DNA from: Thereva unica
Taxonomy: Eukaryota > Arthropoda > Insecta > Diptera > Therevidae
NCBI GenBank assembly: GCA_949987705.1
Contig: OX465284.1
Span: 67,317,470-67,381,469 of the forward strand
DNA: 64,000 nt
Direction: 5' to 3'
Positions 18,100 to 31,331 of this stretch are shown piece after piece (the first letter of the stretch is position 1; the number at the start of each line of letters is the position of its first letter). The notes under the pieces were generated by a model. It had not been told where the DNA came from, searched no databases, and saw only the letters and a program-made list of their open reading frames with translations. Both the position numbers and the translations under genes were made by a program.

Positions 18100-21000
18100 C
18101 TAACACTTCAAAAAGAAGAAGGAGGTTGTGAGCCTGATACAATAAGCATCAGCTAAGATCTGGAGAGGGATCTCCTTGGGGTACAGAAGCTTCGGCTTCT
18201 CAATCAACAGCACTGCCCCAGACAGCTGGTGGCAATGTTGCAGAAGAAATAACTGCAAAGGTTGTCGGTATGACCGTGCAACCTAGCAAAAAGAAATCTG
18301 GTGATGCCAAGAGGAAGAGGGCCAAGGCAAGGAAGGCCGCAGCGGAATTGGGGAGCTCCATGGAGCACACCCGAGTGCCACATGCGAAACTTCCTTCCCA
18401 ACAAACCAAAGGCAAGACAGTGGTTAGGACGGGGGGCTCCAAGGAGCAGACCCGGACAGCCGCTGTACTGCCAGAAGTTTCTGAACCCACCGTAAAATTG
18501 GTAGCACCAACTCCTACAACTTCTAGGGGGCTATGTCCTATGCCGGACCCAACTGATGCACGGCCAAAACGGCAGCGGTCAGAGGATTCTCCGGCTGGGC
18601 AGGGACCCCAGAAGAAGAAAAAAAGGAGGAAGTCGCAAGAACCCTCATACCGGGACAAGTTAGCTGGGATCACCATGGCAGTGGTCCTGGACAACTATCC
18701 CGAAGGCAAATTGACGAAGGAGCAATCCTCCTCTATCTGCGATGCCAACCTGACTGAAGTGAACAAAAGTCGTAAAGGCGATTGCTCGCCTCAGTTTTTA
18801 GGTGTAAAGGCGGCAGGCGGTTTCATTAAGATCACCCGAACCCACCAGCCAATGGCTGACAAATGCTGTCACCACGCTACAGGTGTGGGAAGCGGCCAAG
18901 AAGCAGGCTGGAAATTCAGAGCCAGCCAATTGAGGTGACCTCTAGGCAAGTGATAGATAGTGGACCAGAACGTTGAAACTCTTGCCCTTAGCATTGACAA
19001 GAGATCGCTCACGCAGCTTAAAGAGCAGGTCATGTCTGCTTCGGCCGAATAAGAGCCAAGGAGATTGACTCAAAAAAGGAGACTCCTGCTGGCTCACAGC
19101 AAACGGAATCTATCCCATTCTGCTACAGGAGGGCTGCGACCTATTCACTCCCTTATTATGCAAAATATTCAGGGCTTCCTTCGCACATGGTTACATCCCA
19201 TCTGTCTGAAGGAACGTCATCACAACATTTATACCTAAGCCAAGGCGTTCGGATTACACCTCGACTAAATCTTTCAGGATTATAAGTCTCTCGTCTTTTG
19301 CCTTGAAGACAATGGAGAAAATTGTCGACCGGGCGATAAGAGAAACTTATCTTCAACGACAACCACTAAGCTCCTATCAGCATGCGTACAAGGCGGGCAA
19401 GTCCACTAAGACAGCACTGCACAATCTGGTGCTCAGGCTGCAATACGCAGCTCTACACAGAGGAGTTGCTCTGACGGCCTTCCTCGATATCGCCTTCGTC
19501 GCACTATAGCAATAGGTTGCCCGCAGGGAGGCGTTTTATCTCCACTGCACTGGTGCCTTGTTGTAGATGAACTCCTGAAACATTTTCGCCCAAGGTTACG
19601 CTGACGATGTCGTCATAGTAGTAACAGGTGAAACTGAAGAAGCCATGTCAAGGCGCCTGCAGCAGGCACTAGATTTGGTTTCTAGCTGATGCCAAAGCGT
19701 AGGTCTAAAAGTCAATCCCGACAAAACGATTATGGTTCACCAGGAAACGATGACTACCGGGAATTTGGGAACCTACATTCGCAGGCAGAACTATAGGCTT
19801 TTCACAACAAGCCAAATATTTAGGAGTGACGCTAGATGCCAAGCTCAACTGGAACCCAGCATATGGACACTCTGATGAGTAAAACGCGCAGATCCCTGTG
19901 GGCTTGCCGCAGAGCTTGTGGTTCCACCTGGGGTTTGCAACCGAAAACCATGTATTGGATATACACCACCATCATAAGACCCATGGTTACTTATGGAGCT
20001 TTAGTTTGGTGGCACAGTACGAAGCTTAAGGGCTCCATAACCAATTTAAGCAAAATTCAAAGAATGGCCTGCCTCTCCATCACTGGAGCCATCCGTACTT
20101 CCCCGACGGCAGCGCTGGAGGTTCTCCTCAATTTACCTACCTCTACCGAGAGGCAGAAAAGTCCGTCATAAACCGCGGCGCTGTGGCTGAAAGCGAATGG
20201 TCACTTGGGCGCTGGTCTTGGGCGAGGACATTCTATAATAATCAACATCATAGAAGAGATTCCGGAAGCGGAGAGGCTATCGGACAGCATGCCCTTTAAA
20301 ATTTGAGCAACCTTCTGTGCACATACAGGATAGGTTAACCTGGACTTTTCCTAAAGTATTGCCGGGTGGACTAGTATGGTACACGGATGGCTATAAAACG
20401 GAGACAGGTGTAGGCGCCGGAATCTGGAGTGAAAGCCCCGATTTATCAGGTCGATAAGCCTAGGCACTCTAGCAACTGTCTTTCAAGCAGAGGTGTACGC
20501 TATTCTGGCATGCACTCATGAGAACTTAAGCAGGGCCTACCAAATTAACCGGTTTTTTATCTTCTCTGATAGCCAAGCAGCAATTAGAGCGATAAGGTCC
20601 CGTAGTTGGGCGTTCTCAATCAAATTACCTTTGTCTGGGTCCCGGGTCACCAGGGCTTCAAAGGCAACGGAAGTGCGGATGCCCTGGCTAAACAGGGCTC
20701 TGATATAGCATTCATTGGTCCAGAGCCGGCTATTAGGGCACCTTCCAGCTTGCTGCTCGGACTTTGATGAAACATACTGAGCGCTGGAGGTCCGCGCCTG
20801 GACTGGCCAACTTTAAGCGGTTCCTTCCTGTGCCGTCCCCTAAGACGGCCAAGAAATTGTTACGGCGCAGCAGGAGTGATGTCAGAACACTTGTTGGCTT
20901 GATTACCGGACACTGTGCACTAAATTACCACTTATGGAGTATATGAAGGGCGGAAGACCCTACATGTAGACTTTGCCTGGAAGAAGATGAGTCTGCCCTC

Positions 21001-21106
21001 CACATTCTCTGTGAGTGCCTCGCAATATCGAGGAGCAGGGTCTCTTTGTTCTGGGAATCCCTACTCGAACACTCAAGTCTAAACGACAAACCACTAAGCA
21101 GACTGC
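18100..21106 (+). pseudogene. decayed LOA-clade non-LTR retrotransposon, copy 1
   Basis: ORF1, RT and RNase H pieces occur in order on the plus strand with many stops and frame changes and with the endonuclease region missing. RT blocks at about 19290-20160 include KTMEKIVDR, SYQHAYKAGKSTKTALH and FLDIAF, then a GYADDVVIV-like block near 19595. RNase H at about 20360-20705 has YTDGYK, FQAEVYAI and FSDSQAAIRAI. The C-terminal CRLCLEEDESALHILCECL finger is at about 20968-21020. The presence of RNase H and ORF1 type indicate LOA. The 3' end continues beyond the nested insertion, from 37512. Confidence 0.85.
18270..18938 (+). pseudogene. LOA-type ORF1 (DUF4780-like), degraded
   Basis: The 222-codon frame starts MTVQPSKKKSGDAKRKRAKA. 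It carries a long basic, Ser/Pro-rich N-terminal half with a KKKKRRKSQEPSYRDKLAG stretch around residues 112-130. Then come LDNYPEGKLTKEQ and FLGVKAAGGFIKI, the start of the globular domain seen in insect LOA/R1-type ORF1 proteins. After about residue 190 the frame is lost and the rest of the domain is not readable. It would bind the element RNA as a nucleic-acid chaperone. No CCHC knuckles are visible in what remains. Confidence 0.7.
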
Positions 21107-21372
21107 TGTAGGGAATTTTGGGTTTTTCTTCTATTCGTAAACTTTAGATTTAATAATAAAATAATCAACAACACAGCACGGAACCGACATATACTTGACA
21201 AGACGGCACAAAGAAAAAAAGCGAGTGTATTCACAACGATCGTTTAATGTCGACTGACTGTTCATACATCATGTTGAATCTCGAATCCGAGATTCTGCAC
21301 CGTTAGTGACTGGCACACAAAGGCGAATGAAATTTTTTTTTTATTCCCTTTTTTTTTCAATAATTTCCTACA
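21107..21372 (-). repeat. gypsy 3' LTR (LTR1)
   Basis: 266 bp, TGTAGG...CCTACA on either strand. It differs from LTR2 and LTR3 mainly in the length of A/T homopolymers. Confidence 0.88.
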
Positions 21373-21839
21373 GATTCGACCATCCTGACTAATAATCGAC
21401 CCGATTATTTCTTAAGAGATATGCCGATCACTTACGGTATGACAGTGTTACTCTTAAATATTATTGGTTAGCAATAATTTCTGATTACTGTCTTATATAA
21501 ATAAAGATTTAGAAAATAAATCAAAAATTAACTAGATTTATCTAACATTACCGATATTTACTTATTATATATATTCTTGATAAAGAATGTATAAAACATA
21601 CATACATAAATAGAAATCATTACCATGACAAGTATACTTAAGTGACATACATTTCTTTTTTTTAAAGTTCTTTTATCCTTTAAATTCGAAATACTACATA
21701 AACAATTCAATATAATAGTACTTTCACAAATGGTTTTCATTATTACCTGGGATCTCTAGCTAAAAAAAATTTTTTTTTTGTTTTGAAATGATACATAGAA
21801 TTAAGGGTTACAAATTAAAATTACTACTTAAAACTGCAA
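21373..21839 (-). other. gypsy 3' untranslated region
   Basis: 467 bp between the pol stop and LTR1. Its LTR-proximal 376 bp (21373-21748) reappears inverted at 36868-37242. No obvious polypurine tract abuts the LTR; a purine-rich A-run followed by GGGAA lies just inside the LTR instead. Confidence 0.75.
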
Positions 21840-24631
21840 CTACGAATTTATTTCACATCCATGTTCAACTTTATCTTCAAATAGATTTACATATGGCTTC
21901 ATATTAGCCGGAGAACAAACTCCTTTGTACGGTATTCTAGTTAATTGCAAACCTTCAATATCTTTTATTACGTATCTGTCATTATTTAACACTTTTACTA
22001 TCTCGTATGGACCTCGATATTTAGGTAAAAACTTTTTATTTATTCCAGGGGTTGTAATTACGTTTTTTATCATAACATAGTCACCTTTTTTATATATACG
22101 CGGAGCTTTATGTTTTTTATCATAACAAATTTTATTATAATTTTGGTTTTTAATTATAGCATTGGAAGCGCTTTCCCTAATTTGTTCTAAGTCTCGTATA
22201 TTTGGATTTTGTATAGTCTCTTGAAGATGCTCTATTATTTTGTCGCAAACTTCACCTTTTTGATTTACACCAAATAGTAAAATACTTGGGGTAGTACCTA
22301 TGCTTCGATTCACCGTGTTATTTAACGCGTATTCTACCTTATGCAGTTTTTTATACCAGTGCCCTGTACTTTCCGCTTCTGACTCCTTGGATAACATAGG
22401 AGTAATAATGCGATTTATTCGTTCAACCTGCCCGTTAGATTGTGGTGAACAAGTAGCTATTTTAATGTGCTTAATATTTTGACTTGTAAGGAAATCTGTA
22501 AACTCCTTCGACATAAAACTTGTACCTCGATCTGATATTATTTTATTTGGCCTACTGTATACAGAGAAGTAATTTTCTAAGCAGGAAATGGCTTCTTTAG
22601 ATTGCGTACTAGACACTGCATATAGTTTCGTAAATTTTGTAAAGCCATCGATAATAAGAAAGATATACTTTTTCTTGGTACTCGTAGGTGGTAAGGGTCC
22701 GAAATGATCTATGTGTAAAATATAAAAAGGTTTGCTACCTTTGGGAATACTGTGAAGCGTACCTTCAACTTTTCCCGAGTTAGGTGAGAAGTGAACACAT
22801 TTTAAACAATTCTCAATAAATGATTTAATTTTACTTTTCATATTAGGGAACCAATACGATTTCTTGAGGTATTCGTAACATTTTTCGGATCCTAAATGAC
22901 ACATAGCCTCATGGGGGGTTTGTATTACCTGATTTTCCAATTGTTTAGGGACATAAAAAGCAACACTATTATTTATTTTACGATAGACTAATCCATTTAT
23001 TAACTCATAAAATTGACTTTCATTTTTTTCTAGATCGGATGTTATTTTAGAAATAGTCGAATCACGGCGTTGCGCTGCAGCTAGTGCAAATTCAAATGTA
23101 TCTTCTTCAATAATCAAAATTTCTGTACATCGACTAAGGGCATCGACATGACTCATCCTGTTTGCTAAACGATGTTCGATTCTGTAATCATAATTCTGGA
23201 GCTCTAGAGCCCAACGAGAAATGCGGGGATTCAACATCTTTTTGTTAAGAGTTAAGGTTAAAGCTTGACAATCAGTTACTATCTTAAATGGAATGCCGAT
23301 AAGATATATCCTGAATCTCCTAATAGCATAAATTATGGAAAGTGTCTCGAGTTCGTAGCTATGGTATCTAGATTCTATGTCTGTGGCTCTTTTAGAAAAA
23401 TAAAATATTGGATGAAACTTGCCGTCGCTTTGTCGTTGCAACAATATTGCACCGTATCCGATACTACTCGCGTCACAATGCAACTCCGTTTCATTAGAAG
23501 GACTGTATATTGATAAAGTAGGTGGTTCTAGAAGTTTTGATTTCAAAGTTTCAAAAGCTTGCAATTCTACATTACCAAATTGGAAAGAAGCGTCTTTCTT
23601 TAATAAATCATATAGTGGTTTTGCAAGAGTAGCGAAGTCCTTTACGAATTTTCTAAAAAATGAACAAAGACCAAGAAAACTGTGTACAGCTTTTACACAT
23701 TTCGGAACTGGGAATTCACTAATTGCACGTAAATTTTCAGAGTTAGGACGTATTCCTTGAATATTTACTACATACCCTAAATAAGTTATTTCCTCGTAAG
23801 CAAACTTACATTTATCGAATCTTAGTTCCAAAAAGTTTTCCCTAACTAGCTTCATGACTTCTTTTAAAACTTCCAAATGATCTTCAATTGAGGTACTTGC
23901 GATCAAAATATCGTCCATATAAATGAATAATTTATCTGCCGCTATAAGATCTTTAAAAATAAGATTAACAAACCGCTGAAATATAGAGGGTGCATTTTTA
24001 AGCCCGAATGGCATCTTTAAATATTCAAATTGACCTACTGGAGTTACGAAAGATGTATATTTGATTGATTCCGGCGCTATTTTAACATGGTGAAAACCAC
24101 TACGCAGATCTAATACTGAAAAATATTTCTTTTCACGCAACCTGTCTAAAATATCATCAATTACGGGCAAAGGGAAATTATCTCGTACTGTATGTTTGTT
24201 CAATTCCCTATAATCAACGCACATTCGTAATTCCCGGTTTTTCTTTTGTACTAAAACAATTGGCGAAGCATAAGGCGAATTGCTTTCCCGAATAATATTT
24301 CTTTTAAGTAAATCATCTATAATTTTCTGCAATTCGACTCTATGTGTGTATGGCAATCTTCGCGGGGTACAATAAAAAGGTTCATCTTTAGTTAGTGTTA
24401 TTTGCATTTCGAAACTTTGATTAGCATTCACGTCGTTTTTTTCTAAGTTTGTATTATTCGCTTCCGATACTATATTAAAAACTTTTTGTCTTAAATCATA
24501 TGACAATTTTTCATTAATATTTAGTGTTAAATTATGGCTAGATTCATTTTCAAAGGTGTTAATATTTAAAATTTGAAGATCAAAATCATTGTAATTACCT
24601 GAGTGTTGAACATGGTTGTGTTGACATTCGG
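21840..24631 (-). CDS. pol: gypsy Pol: RT, RNase H, integrase (3' part of one gag-pol frame)
   Basis: The frame continues the gag-protease frame ending at 34824; the BEL insertion with its TTCGG duplication sits between them. RT shows RELNKHTVRDNFPLPVIDDI, SVLDLRSGFHHV and YMDDILIAS near 23915. RNase H has LHCDASSIGYGAILLQ, YHSYELETLSI and TDCQALTLT. Integrase has the HHCC finger (HLGSEKCYEYL...CLKCVHF), then HIDHFGPLP, ISDRGTSFMS and SPQSNGQVERINR, supplying D, D and E. A GPYEIVKVLNNDRYVIKDIEG-like C-terminal module follows. No chromodomain is seen. No stop or frameshift is seen in about 930 codons. The clade is Mag/mdg3-like, not settled. Confidence 0.9.
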
Positions 24632-26406
24632 TGTTTCGGCGCGAGACGCCGAAAATAATAAAATTTTTAAATATTATTTTCAAATCTCTAAAAAATGCTG
24701 TAAAAGGATAGGTCTCTGATAAAAACGCAGGAGTGGTTTAAAATTCAAATATAATTTCTTCTAAATATTATAAAAGCTAATTAAATCTATTTAAATTCTA
24801 GTTTTAACTAAATACTTTAAAAAATGTAAATGCAAATTTGTTTTATTTATTTGACTGAAGGTCAATTTAAAATTATCTTAAAACAAATCCGGATAATTCC
24901 TGGATATCTGTAATTAGATAATAATTATTATTTGTCCAAAGATTTTATAATAGACAAAGCTCGGAGGTACTCTAAACTTTTGGGAAGATTTCCCTTGATA
25001 TATACGCCGCTACAATCACTTGGCGTTCAATCACCGCAATAAGTGCCGTGCAATACTTGCTTCTTGCAAAAAGTGCTCTTTGAGCTTAAACTTGGCCACT
25101 ATTGCTTAGTGAAATCAATAAAATATTAATTTTGGTCTTATTAACCACTTAAATGCATAAAAGAACCTTCTGCGAGCTTTTGTCTGGTTTTTGGTTCCAC
25201 TCAAAGGTAATTTCACATTCACCTGTGTTTGGAGCCTTCAATATACATGTAAACTACTTTGGGATGTTTGAGGTATATCCTCACCTTCAAAAATCCCTAT
25301 TTAGTTTTAATTTTTGTATAATTATATTTTTGTTATGAAAATGCGACAAGGACTTTCAAAGTACGTAAAACCTTTGAAATTCCCTGTTTAAACACGTAGG
25401 GATATATGAATTATTTCCCTATTTTTGGTATAGATCTAATACCTATTACCAATACCCAAACCAATTAATTCTTACTATAAACTAACCCCCGAACCGACGG
25501 TGAAATCAATCGGTTATCTAAAGCCCTAACTTGGCGACTAATGCCTGCCAAAGTGTTTGATGTTGGACGGTAAATTACCTATCTAATTCCTGAAAAAAAA
25601 TAAATTTATTTTATTAAAATGAGACGGTCAAAATGCCTGCCTCTACTCTGCGACGGCCAATGCCTGTCTGATTGAAATGTGTTACGATGAGAACTTGCTT
25701 ACTTGGACGGAATGTGAAACTTTAAAAGCCAAGTTCGTGCTGCTGCTGTGAACTTTATAGATCAGACGCATCCGATCGAAAGCTTAAAGCTGGGGGGGAG
25801 AAAGCTGTTATACACGTTTAAAGTCGTATAACTTTTGAGTTTAGACCAAATTGGTTTATTCTGATCTCACCCCAGCTTGAAGCTTTTGAGCTTTCTGATT
25901 GGAATTAACATTTCTACATGTCCTAATAAAATTGGGTAAGTAAAATTTAGTTTTGATTATTTTTATATATTTTTTAACGTTTATTTTATTTTATTTATTT
26001 AATTTTAGATATTGAGCCCTGTTTTTTCCTGCTTCTTTTGGTTGAAGGCACTTGGTCCAGGTGCCTTCCAGGTAATTATTTATTATATTTATTGTTGGTC
26101 AATTTTTAATCATTTTCTCTTTGCAGGTACTTTGTTAGTTAGTTAATAAGTAGTTAGATTTAGTTTTTATTTAGATGTAGGTTTATTTTAATTTTATTAG
26201 TTTAATTTAGTTGTAGTTTTAGAAATGTATTTTATAGGCTTAATATATTTTGTTACTAATTTATTTTGTGATTTTTGTTTACGTTTACTTGTTTGTATTG
26301 TATTGTGTTGTGTTTTAGGTTCCTTTTCAGGTCGTTTTGTTTATTTTTATATATCCATATTCTAATGGATTCGAAGATGGCTGTTACGTGCTACTGCGCC
26401 GTAACA
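24632..26406 (-). repeat. BEL 3' LTR
   Basis: 1,775 bp, long for a BEL element. On the plus strand it starts TGTTTCGGCGCGAGACGCCG, whose TTTCGGCG/CGCCGAAA arms form an 8-bp hairpin with a 5-nt loop at 24633-24653. A purine-poor, T-rich block with short TTA repeats is at its other end. Any 60-codon frames within it occur in both LTRs and look non-coding. Confidence 0.94.
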
Positions 26407-26420
26407 TATTCCCCCCTGTT
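26407..26420 (-). promoter_or_regulatory. BEL polypurine tract
   Basis: Read on the minus strand, ACAGGGGGGAATAT stands immediately before the 3' LTR start (TGTTACGGCG). Confidence 0.8.
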
Positions 26421-26672
26421 GATGGGTCGCATCAAAATAAATAAGGGCAATTTCTACTTCATAATATATATTTCAAATTCATTTATTATTATTGTTATTA
26501 TTATTATTTTTTTTTTCAATCTATTCATTTTTTTTTCTCGTACTTTCATATGATTTTCATTTCGTATTTAATTCAGTAATAAGGACCCTAATAATATGGG
26601 TGCATGCACATAAGACTGCATATTGATTTAGCTTATACGTTACACAAAGGGACATACACACGTTTGTATGAG

Positions 26673-29600
26673 TTATGCTACCAAAGGGCATAATTTTGTA
26701 ATGGGTCGTTTAATATGTGTTGTTTGCGCTTTAATCGTAACAACCCTCACCTGATCGTCAGGCCCTGGGTGGACCTTTTCCACTCTTCCAAGAGGCCATT
26801 GCGACGGTGACCTATTTTGGTCCATAATTACGACTAATTGTCCCACCTGTAGGTTAGGTTGTTGTAGTACCCATTTATTCCTTTTCTGCAATTGAAGGAG
26901 GTATTCATTTGACCATTGCCTCCAAAACTGTTGCATAGTCTGTTGGACATATTTCCAACGATCAACATAGGAGACTTGGTCATCTACATTGGATTCGGGC
27001 ATTGTCTTTAAATCTCTTCCGATTAAGAAATGTCCTGGTGTTAATACATCTAATTTAGAGGGGTCTGCTGATAGAGGGCACAATGGGCGCGAGTTGAGGC
27101 AGGCCTCTATTTGTATTAACAACGTATTAAGCTCCTCAAAGGTAAGTATTTTTCCTTCCGCAACTCTCTTCAAGTGATGCTTAATACTTTTTACCCCTGC
27201 TTCCCAGATTCCTCCGAAGTGAGGAGCGGTTGGAGGGTTGAAGTGCCACTGTATGCCATCATTAGCTAATTCCTCGGCTGCATTCCTTGCGACCTCATCT
27301 GTGGCCTTGTTGGTTTGATCTTTTAATCGCTTATTCGCGCCCACAAAATTTGTCCCATTGTCTGAATAAATGTGTTTGCAAAGGCCTCGTCTTCCTATAA
27401 ACCGTCTGAGGGCAGCCAAAAAAGCATCTGTGGACATATCTGAGGCCACCTCGATATGAACGGCTTTGGTTGCCATGCAAATAAATACACAAAAATATCC
27501 TTTATATATTTTGGCGCCCTTATGTTTCGACATTTTTATGTCGATTGGCCCAGCATAGTCTATTCCAACGTTTTCGAATGGGTTTGTTTGCGTAACTCTT
27601 ACACTTGGTAGATTTCCCATCAGTTCGGTTGGTGCTGTCGCTCGATACCTAATGCACTTTACGCATTTGTGTATTCTTTCTTTTACAGCTGACATACCAT
27701 TTATGATCCAATACTGGGATCGTGTTGCATTTAACACCATCTGTGCTCCACCATGTAATGTTTTGTTATGATAATGATCAATGATTATATTTGTTACATG
27801 GTGGTGCTTGGGAATGATCAGAGGATGTTTTGCATCGTAAGGCAGCTTAGAATTTTGTAGTCTACCTCCGACTCTTATCGTGCCATCCTCTGCCATAAAG
27901 GGTTGCAATCGAAACAATGTACTCTGTTTCTTTACTGATTTTGTGCCTTGCAGCTGCTCATATTCCTGGGCAAAGGCTTGTCGTTGTACAAGTTTAACGA
28001 GGTTTCCCTTTGCCTCTTTAATTTCCCCAGCTGACAACGGCAAAGTACGTTTATCCTTGGTTCGTCTGGCGTTGTAGGCGAACCGATAACAATAGGCCAT
28101 AATCCGTATTGTTTTTAAATATGATGAGTAGTTCAACCACCACTCCTGTGGTGCTGACTGCATCGTTAATGTGGCTTGAGTTTTACCTTTAGCTTCCATG
28201 GAAGTTTGAAAATTATCCAAGGGTCGCTGCGGCCAACTTTCCTCTGCTTCCCGCATCCAGCCAGGTCCTTGCCACCATGTTGTTAGGTCCTGGATCCTTG
28301 CTGGCATTATTCCTCTGGATGCAATGTCGGCTGGGTTGTCCTTTGTAGGAACGTAGTGCCATGTTGTGTTACCTTCATTCTCATGTATCTCGACAACACG
28401 GTTCGCTACGAACGTCTTCCATCTTTGTGGCGAACCCTTGATCCATGCTAGGACCACCTTGGAGTCTGTCCAACATCGTGAAGCTATGTTGCCCAGCTTC
28501 ATGTCCTCTCTCACTTGTCGCATCAGTCTGCTTAATAACACGGCTCTACATAATTCGAGTCGCGGCAGTGACATCGGCTTAATAGGTGCTACTCTTGTCC
28601 TGGACATTAGCAGCTTCGTGTCGATGGTTTTGTCCTCTTTTATTACCCTGATATATATCACTGCTCCATATGCCCGGATCGAGGCATCACAGAAGCCCAT
28701 CAATTGGCACTCCGTCGTGGTGCTTAAAATGTCCACCCATCGTGGAATTTTGATGTGCTGTATATGTGGTAACTGCTCTTGGAACAAGCTCCATTCTTCG
28801 CGAATGTCTTGATCCACCGTCTCGTCCCAATCATATCTAGCCATCCATAATTTTTGCATTAATAATTTCGCTAGAATTACACATGGCGCAATCCATCCTA
28901 GTGGGTCATAGAGCTTAGCCACTTCCGACAAAATTTTCCTTTTGGTGGAAGCTGGCTTGAATTCTGCGCAATTGATTGCATATGAAAAATAATCCCCCAC
29001 TGGATGCCAATATATGCCAAGTGCCTTTATCTGATTTTCTTCCCTTACCTGTAAGGGCAGTTGTAACTCGCGATCCTCGGCTGGGATCGAGTTTAGGAGC
29101 GACTCATGATTTGCGGTCCATTTCCGCAAATGAAATCCTCCTCCTTTCAATAATTTAATTAAATCCCCTTGCAACATTTGTGCATCTTGCACCGTATCCG
29201 CTCCTGTAAGCACATCGTCCACATAAAAATCAGTCATGGCGACCTTAGCTGCTTCAGGAAACAAGGAGTGGTCATCGACCGCTAACCTTTGCAAGGTTTT
29301 GATTGCAAGGTAGGGTGCTGAAGTGGTTCCAAATGTTACCGTATTCATTTGGTGTTCTTGTATAGGATAGTTAATATTTGCCCTCCACAGGATGGTCTGA
29401 TACTTCCTATCCAAGGGGTTGATAAGGATCATCCTATACATTTTCTCAATGTCCGCGGTCATTGCATACCGATACTTCCGCCACTTTAGAAGCGTAGCAA
29501 ATAATTTTGGCTGCAACGTTGGCCCTGTCAGCATTTGCTCATTTAGGCTTTTCCCATTTGTAGTTTTTGCAGAGGCATCAAAAACTATGCGGACCTTAGT

Positions 29601-31329
29601 TGTGGTGCTGTCTTTAATTACAGCATGATGTGGCATGTAATACCTTTCGTCTGCGAATTCATTTGCTGAACTCATGTGGTTCAAGTCTATATATTCTTGC
29701 AAACAATTTTGATAGGAGTCCTTCAACTCTGTCCTTTGGGCTAGCTTCTTTTCCGACTGCAATAGCCTGGACATGGCTTGTCTCCGAGATTCCCCTAAAC
29801 TTGGTGGGTTACCGTCCTTAAAGGGTATCCGTACTTCATACTGCCCGTTGGACTTACGTATGGTAGTTTTATTATAAAATTCTTCGCACTGCCTTTCTTC
29901 CCCGGTCAATTGCCTTTCTTTAGGGATTTCTTCACATTCCCAAAACCCCTTAATTTGGCGGCTCAACTCTTCTAATGTCACGTCATGCTGCGTCGTAAAT
30001 GCAGATAGGCTTATATTTTTAGGATGTATGTTTGCTGACTGCACCTCCCCAAACACAATCCATCCTAGAGCTGTCCTTAATGCCACCGGAGCCCCTTTGA
30101 TTCCCTTTCGCAGACCCTTTCTAATGATAACCGCGTATATTCCTACTCCAAGGAGAATATCTATTCGTCCTGGATTCATAAATTTTGGGTCGGCTAATTC
30201 CAACCCATCTATATGTGGCCAGTGCTTGTTCATTGTGCGTTCTGGTGGAAATATATTAGTAATACTCCGGATAACGTACGCATCAATGTTATTCTTGTAA
30301 CCCCCTTTGGTTGACAACAACGTAAATCTTGCCACCTTATTTGCGGTAGCGACTTGTGCTTCTGCTACTCCAAAAACACTTAAATCAGCCGGGAAAGTCT
30401 GCGCTCTTATAGTTTGATACGCAGCCTCCGTAATAAATGAGCTTTGTGACCCGGGATCTATTAATGCCCGTAACGTCAACTCATCGCCTTTGCGGCCCCT
30501 CACTTTCACTAGGGCTGTTGTCAACATTGATTGTGTAACATCCGTAATGTGGTTACACTGAGTCACGGTCATTTCGTTGACCGTGCTGACACTAGGTAAA
30601 TTAGCTGAATTGCCTTGATCAGTTTGATCGTGCAACAAACTGTGATGCTGGCTACCACACGTCCTACACGCGAATTTGGTGGTGCATTCAGCAGTTTCAT
30701 GGTTCCACAAACATCTTTCGCAATGCTTGTGTTTGATCAGCCAATTTCTTCTGGCTGTAACTGATAGTTCTTTGAACCGTTGACATCTTGTTAAAAAATG
30801 TTTTTCTCTGCACATAGGGCAGTGATTTATAAATTTCCCTTTCTCAGGGTGGTCTGACCTTTTTTGATAGCCATTCCTGTTTTGTCCCTTATTTCCCGGG
30901 GCTGTATGATGCCTATAATTCGGTTGGGACCTACCTTTAGTGGTAGTGTAATTATCCTGCTGGTTTGTGTAGTAGGTCGTAAGTCTACTATGACTCTTTC
31001 CAGCTTTGTGAGGATTGCTCCCTGCCCTATACAGATGGATATCTTTGGTTGCCTCTAGGCTTCGATAACGTTGCTCCATGAACGTAATCAATTCCTTTAA
31101 GGATGGCAGCTCGTCTGACTTCGCTATCAATTGTTCCCATAAACTCCGTGTTTTCTCCGGCAGCTTTTGCGCTGTTATGAACACGAAGATGGGATCCCAA
31201 TTGGCTATGTCTACTTTAAGTGCCTTTAAATTGTGCTGTATACGTTGCAACTCGTCCAAAGTTGTCCGTATTTCCCGGTATGATTCCGTCCTAATCTTTG
31301 GTTGATTGAATAATAGCTTCAACTGAGCA
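26673..31329 (-). CDS. pol: BEL/Pao Gag-Pol polyprotein, main part
   Basis: About 1,550 codons of open frame. From the N-terminus: the Gag C-terminal half with zinc knuckles (CPMCREKHFLTRC, CERCLWNHETAEC, CRTCGSQHHSLLH), the aspartic protease motif LRALIDPGSQSSFI, and BEL-type RT with TADIEKMYRMI and FYVDDVLTGAD. RNase H follows with MGFCDASIRAYGAVIY, RLELCRAVLL and CWTDSKVVLAW. Integrase has the zinc finger (HGGAQMVLNATR, CVKCIRYRA), VGIDYAGPI, YSDNGTNFVG and GGIWEAGVKSIKHHL. A C-terminal DUF5641-like module follows (TPGHFLIGRDL, RWKYVQQTMQQFWRQW). Upstream of 31332 the frame runs into the inserted element, so the first 36 codons of the longest frame (31439-31332) are not native. The native start is at 32891. 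Confidence 0.94.
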
Positions 31330-31331
31330 TA

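Noticed and set aside
25153..25338. 60-codon frame repeated at 33570-33755
   Set aside because: Both copies lie in the BEL LTRs and duplicate with them; no recognisable protein.
28366..28812. 148-codon plus-strand frame
   Set aside because: It is the antisense shadow of the BEL RNase H region.
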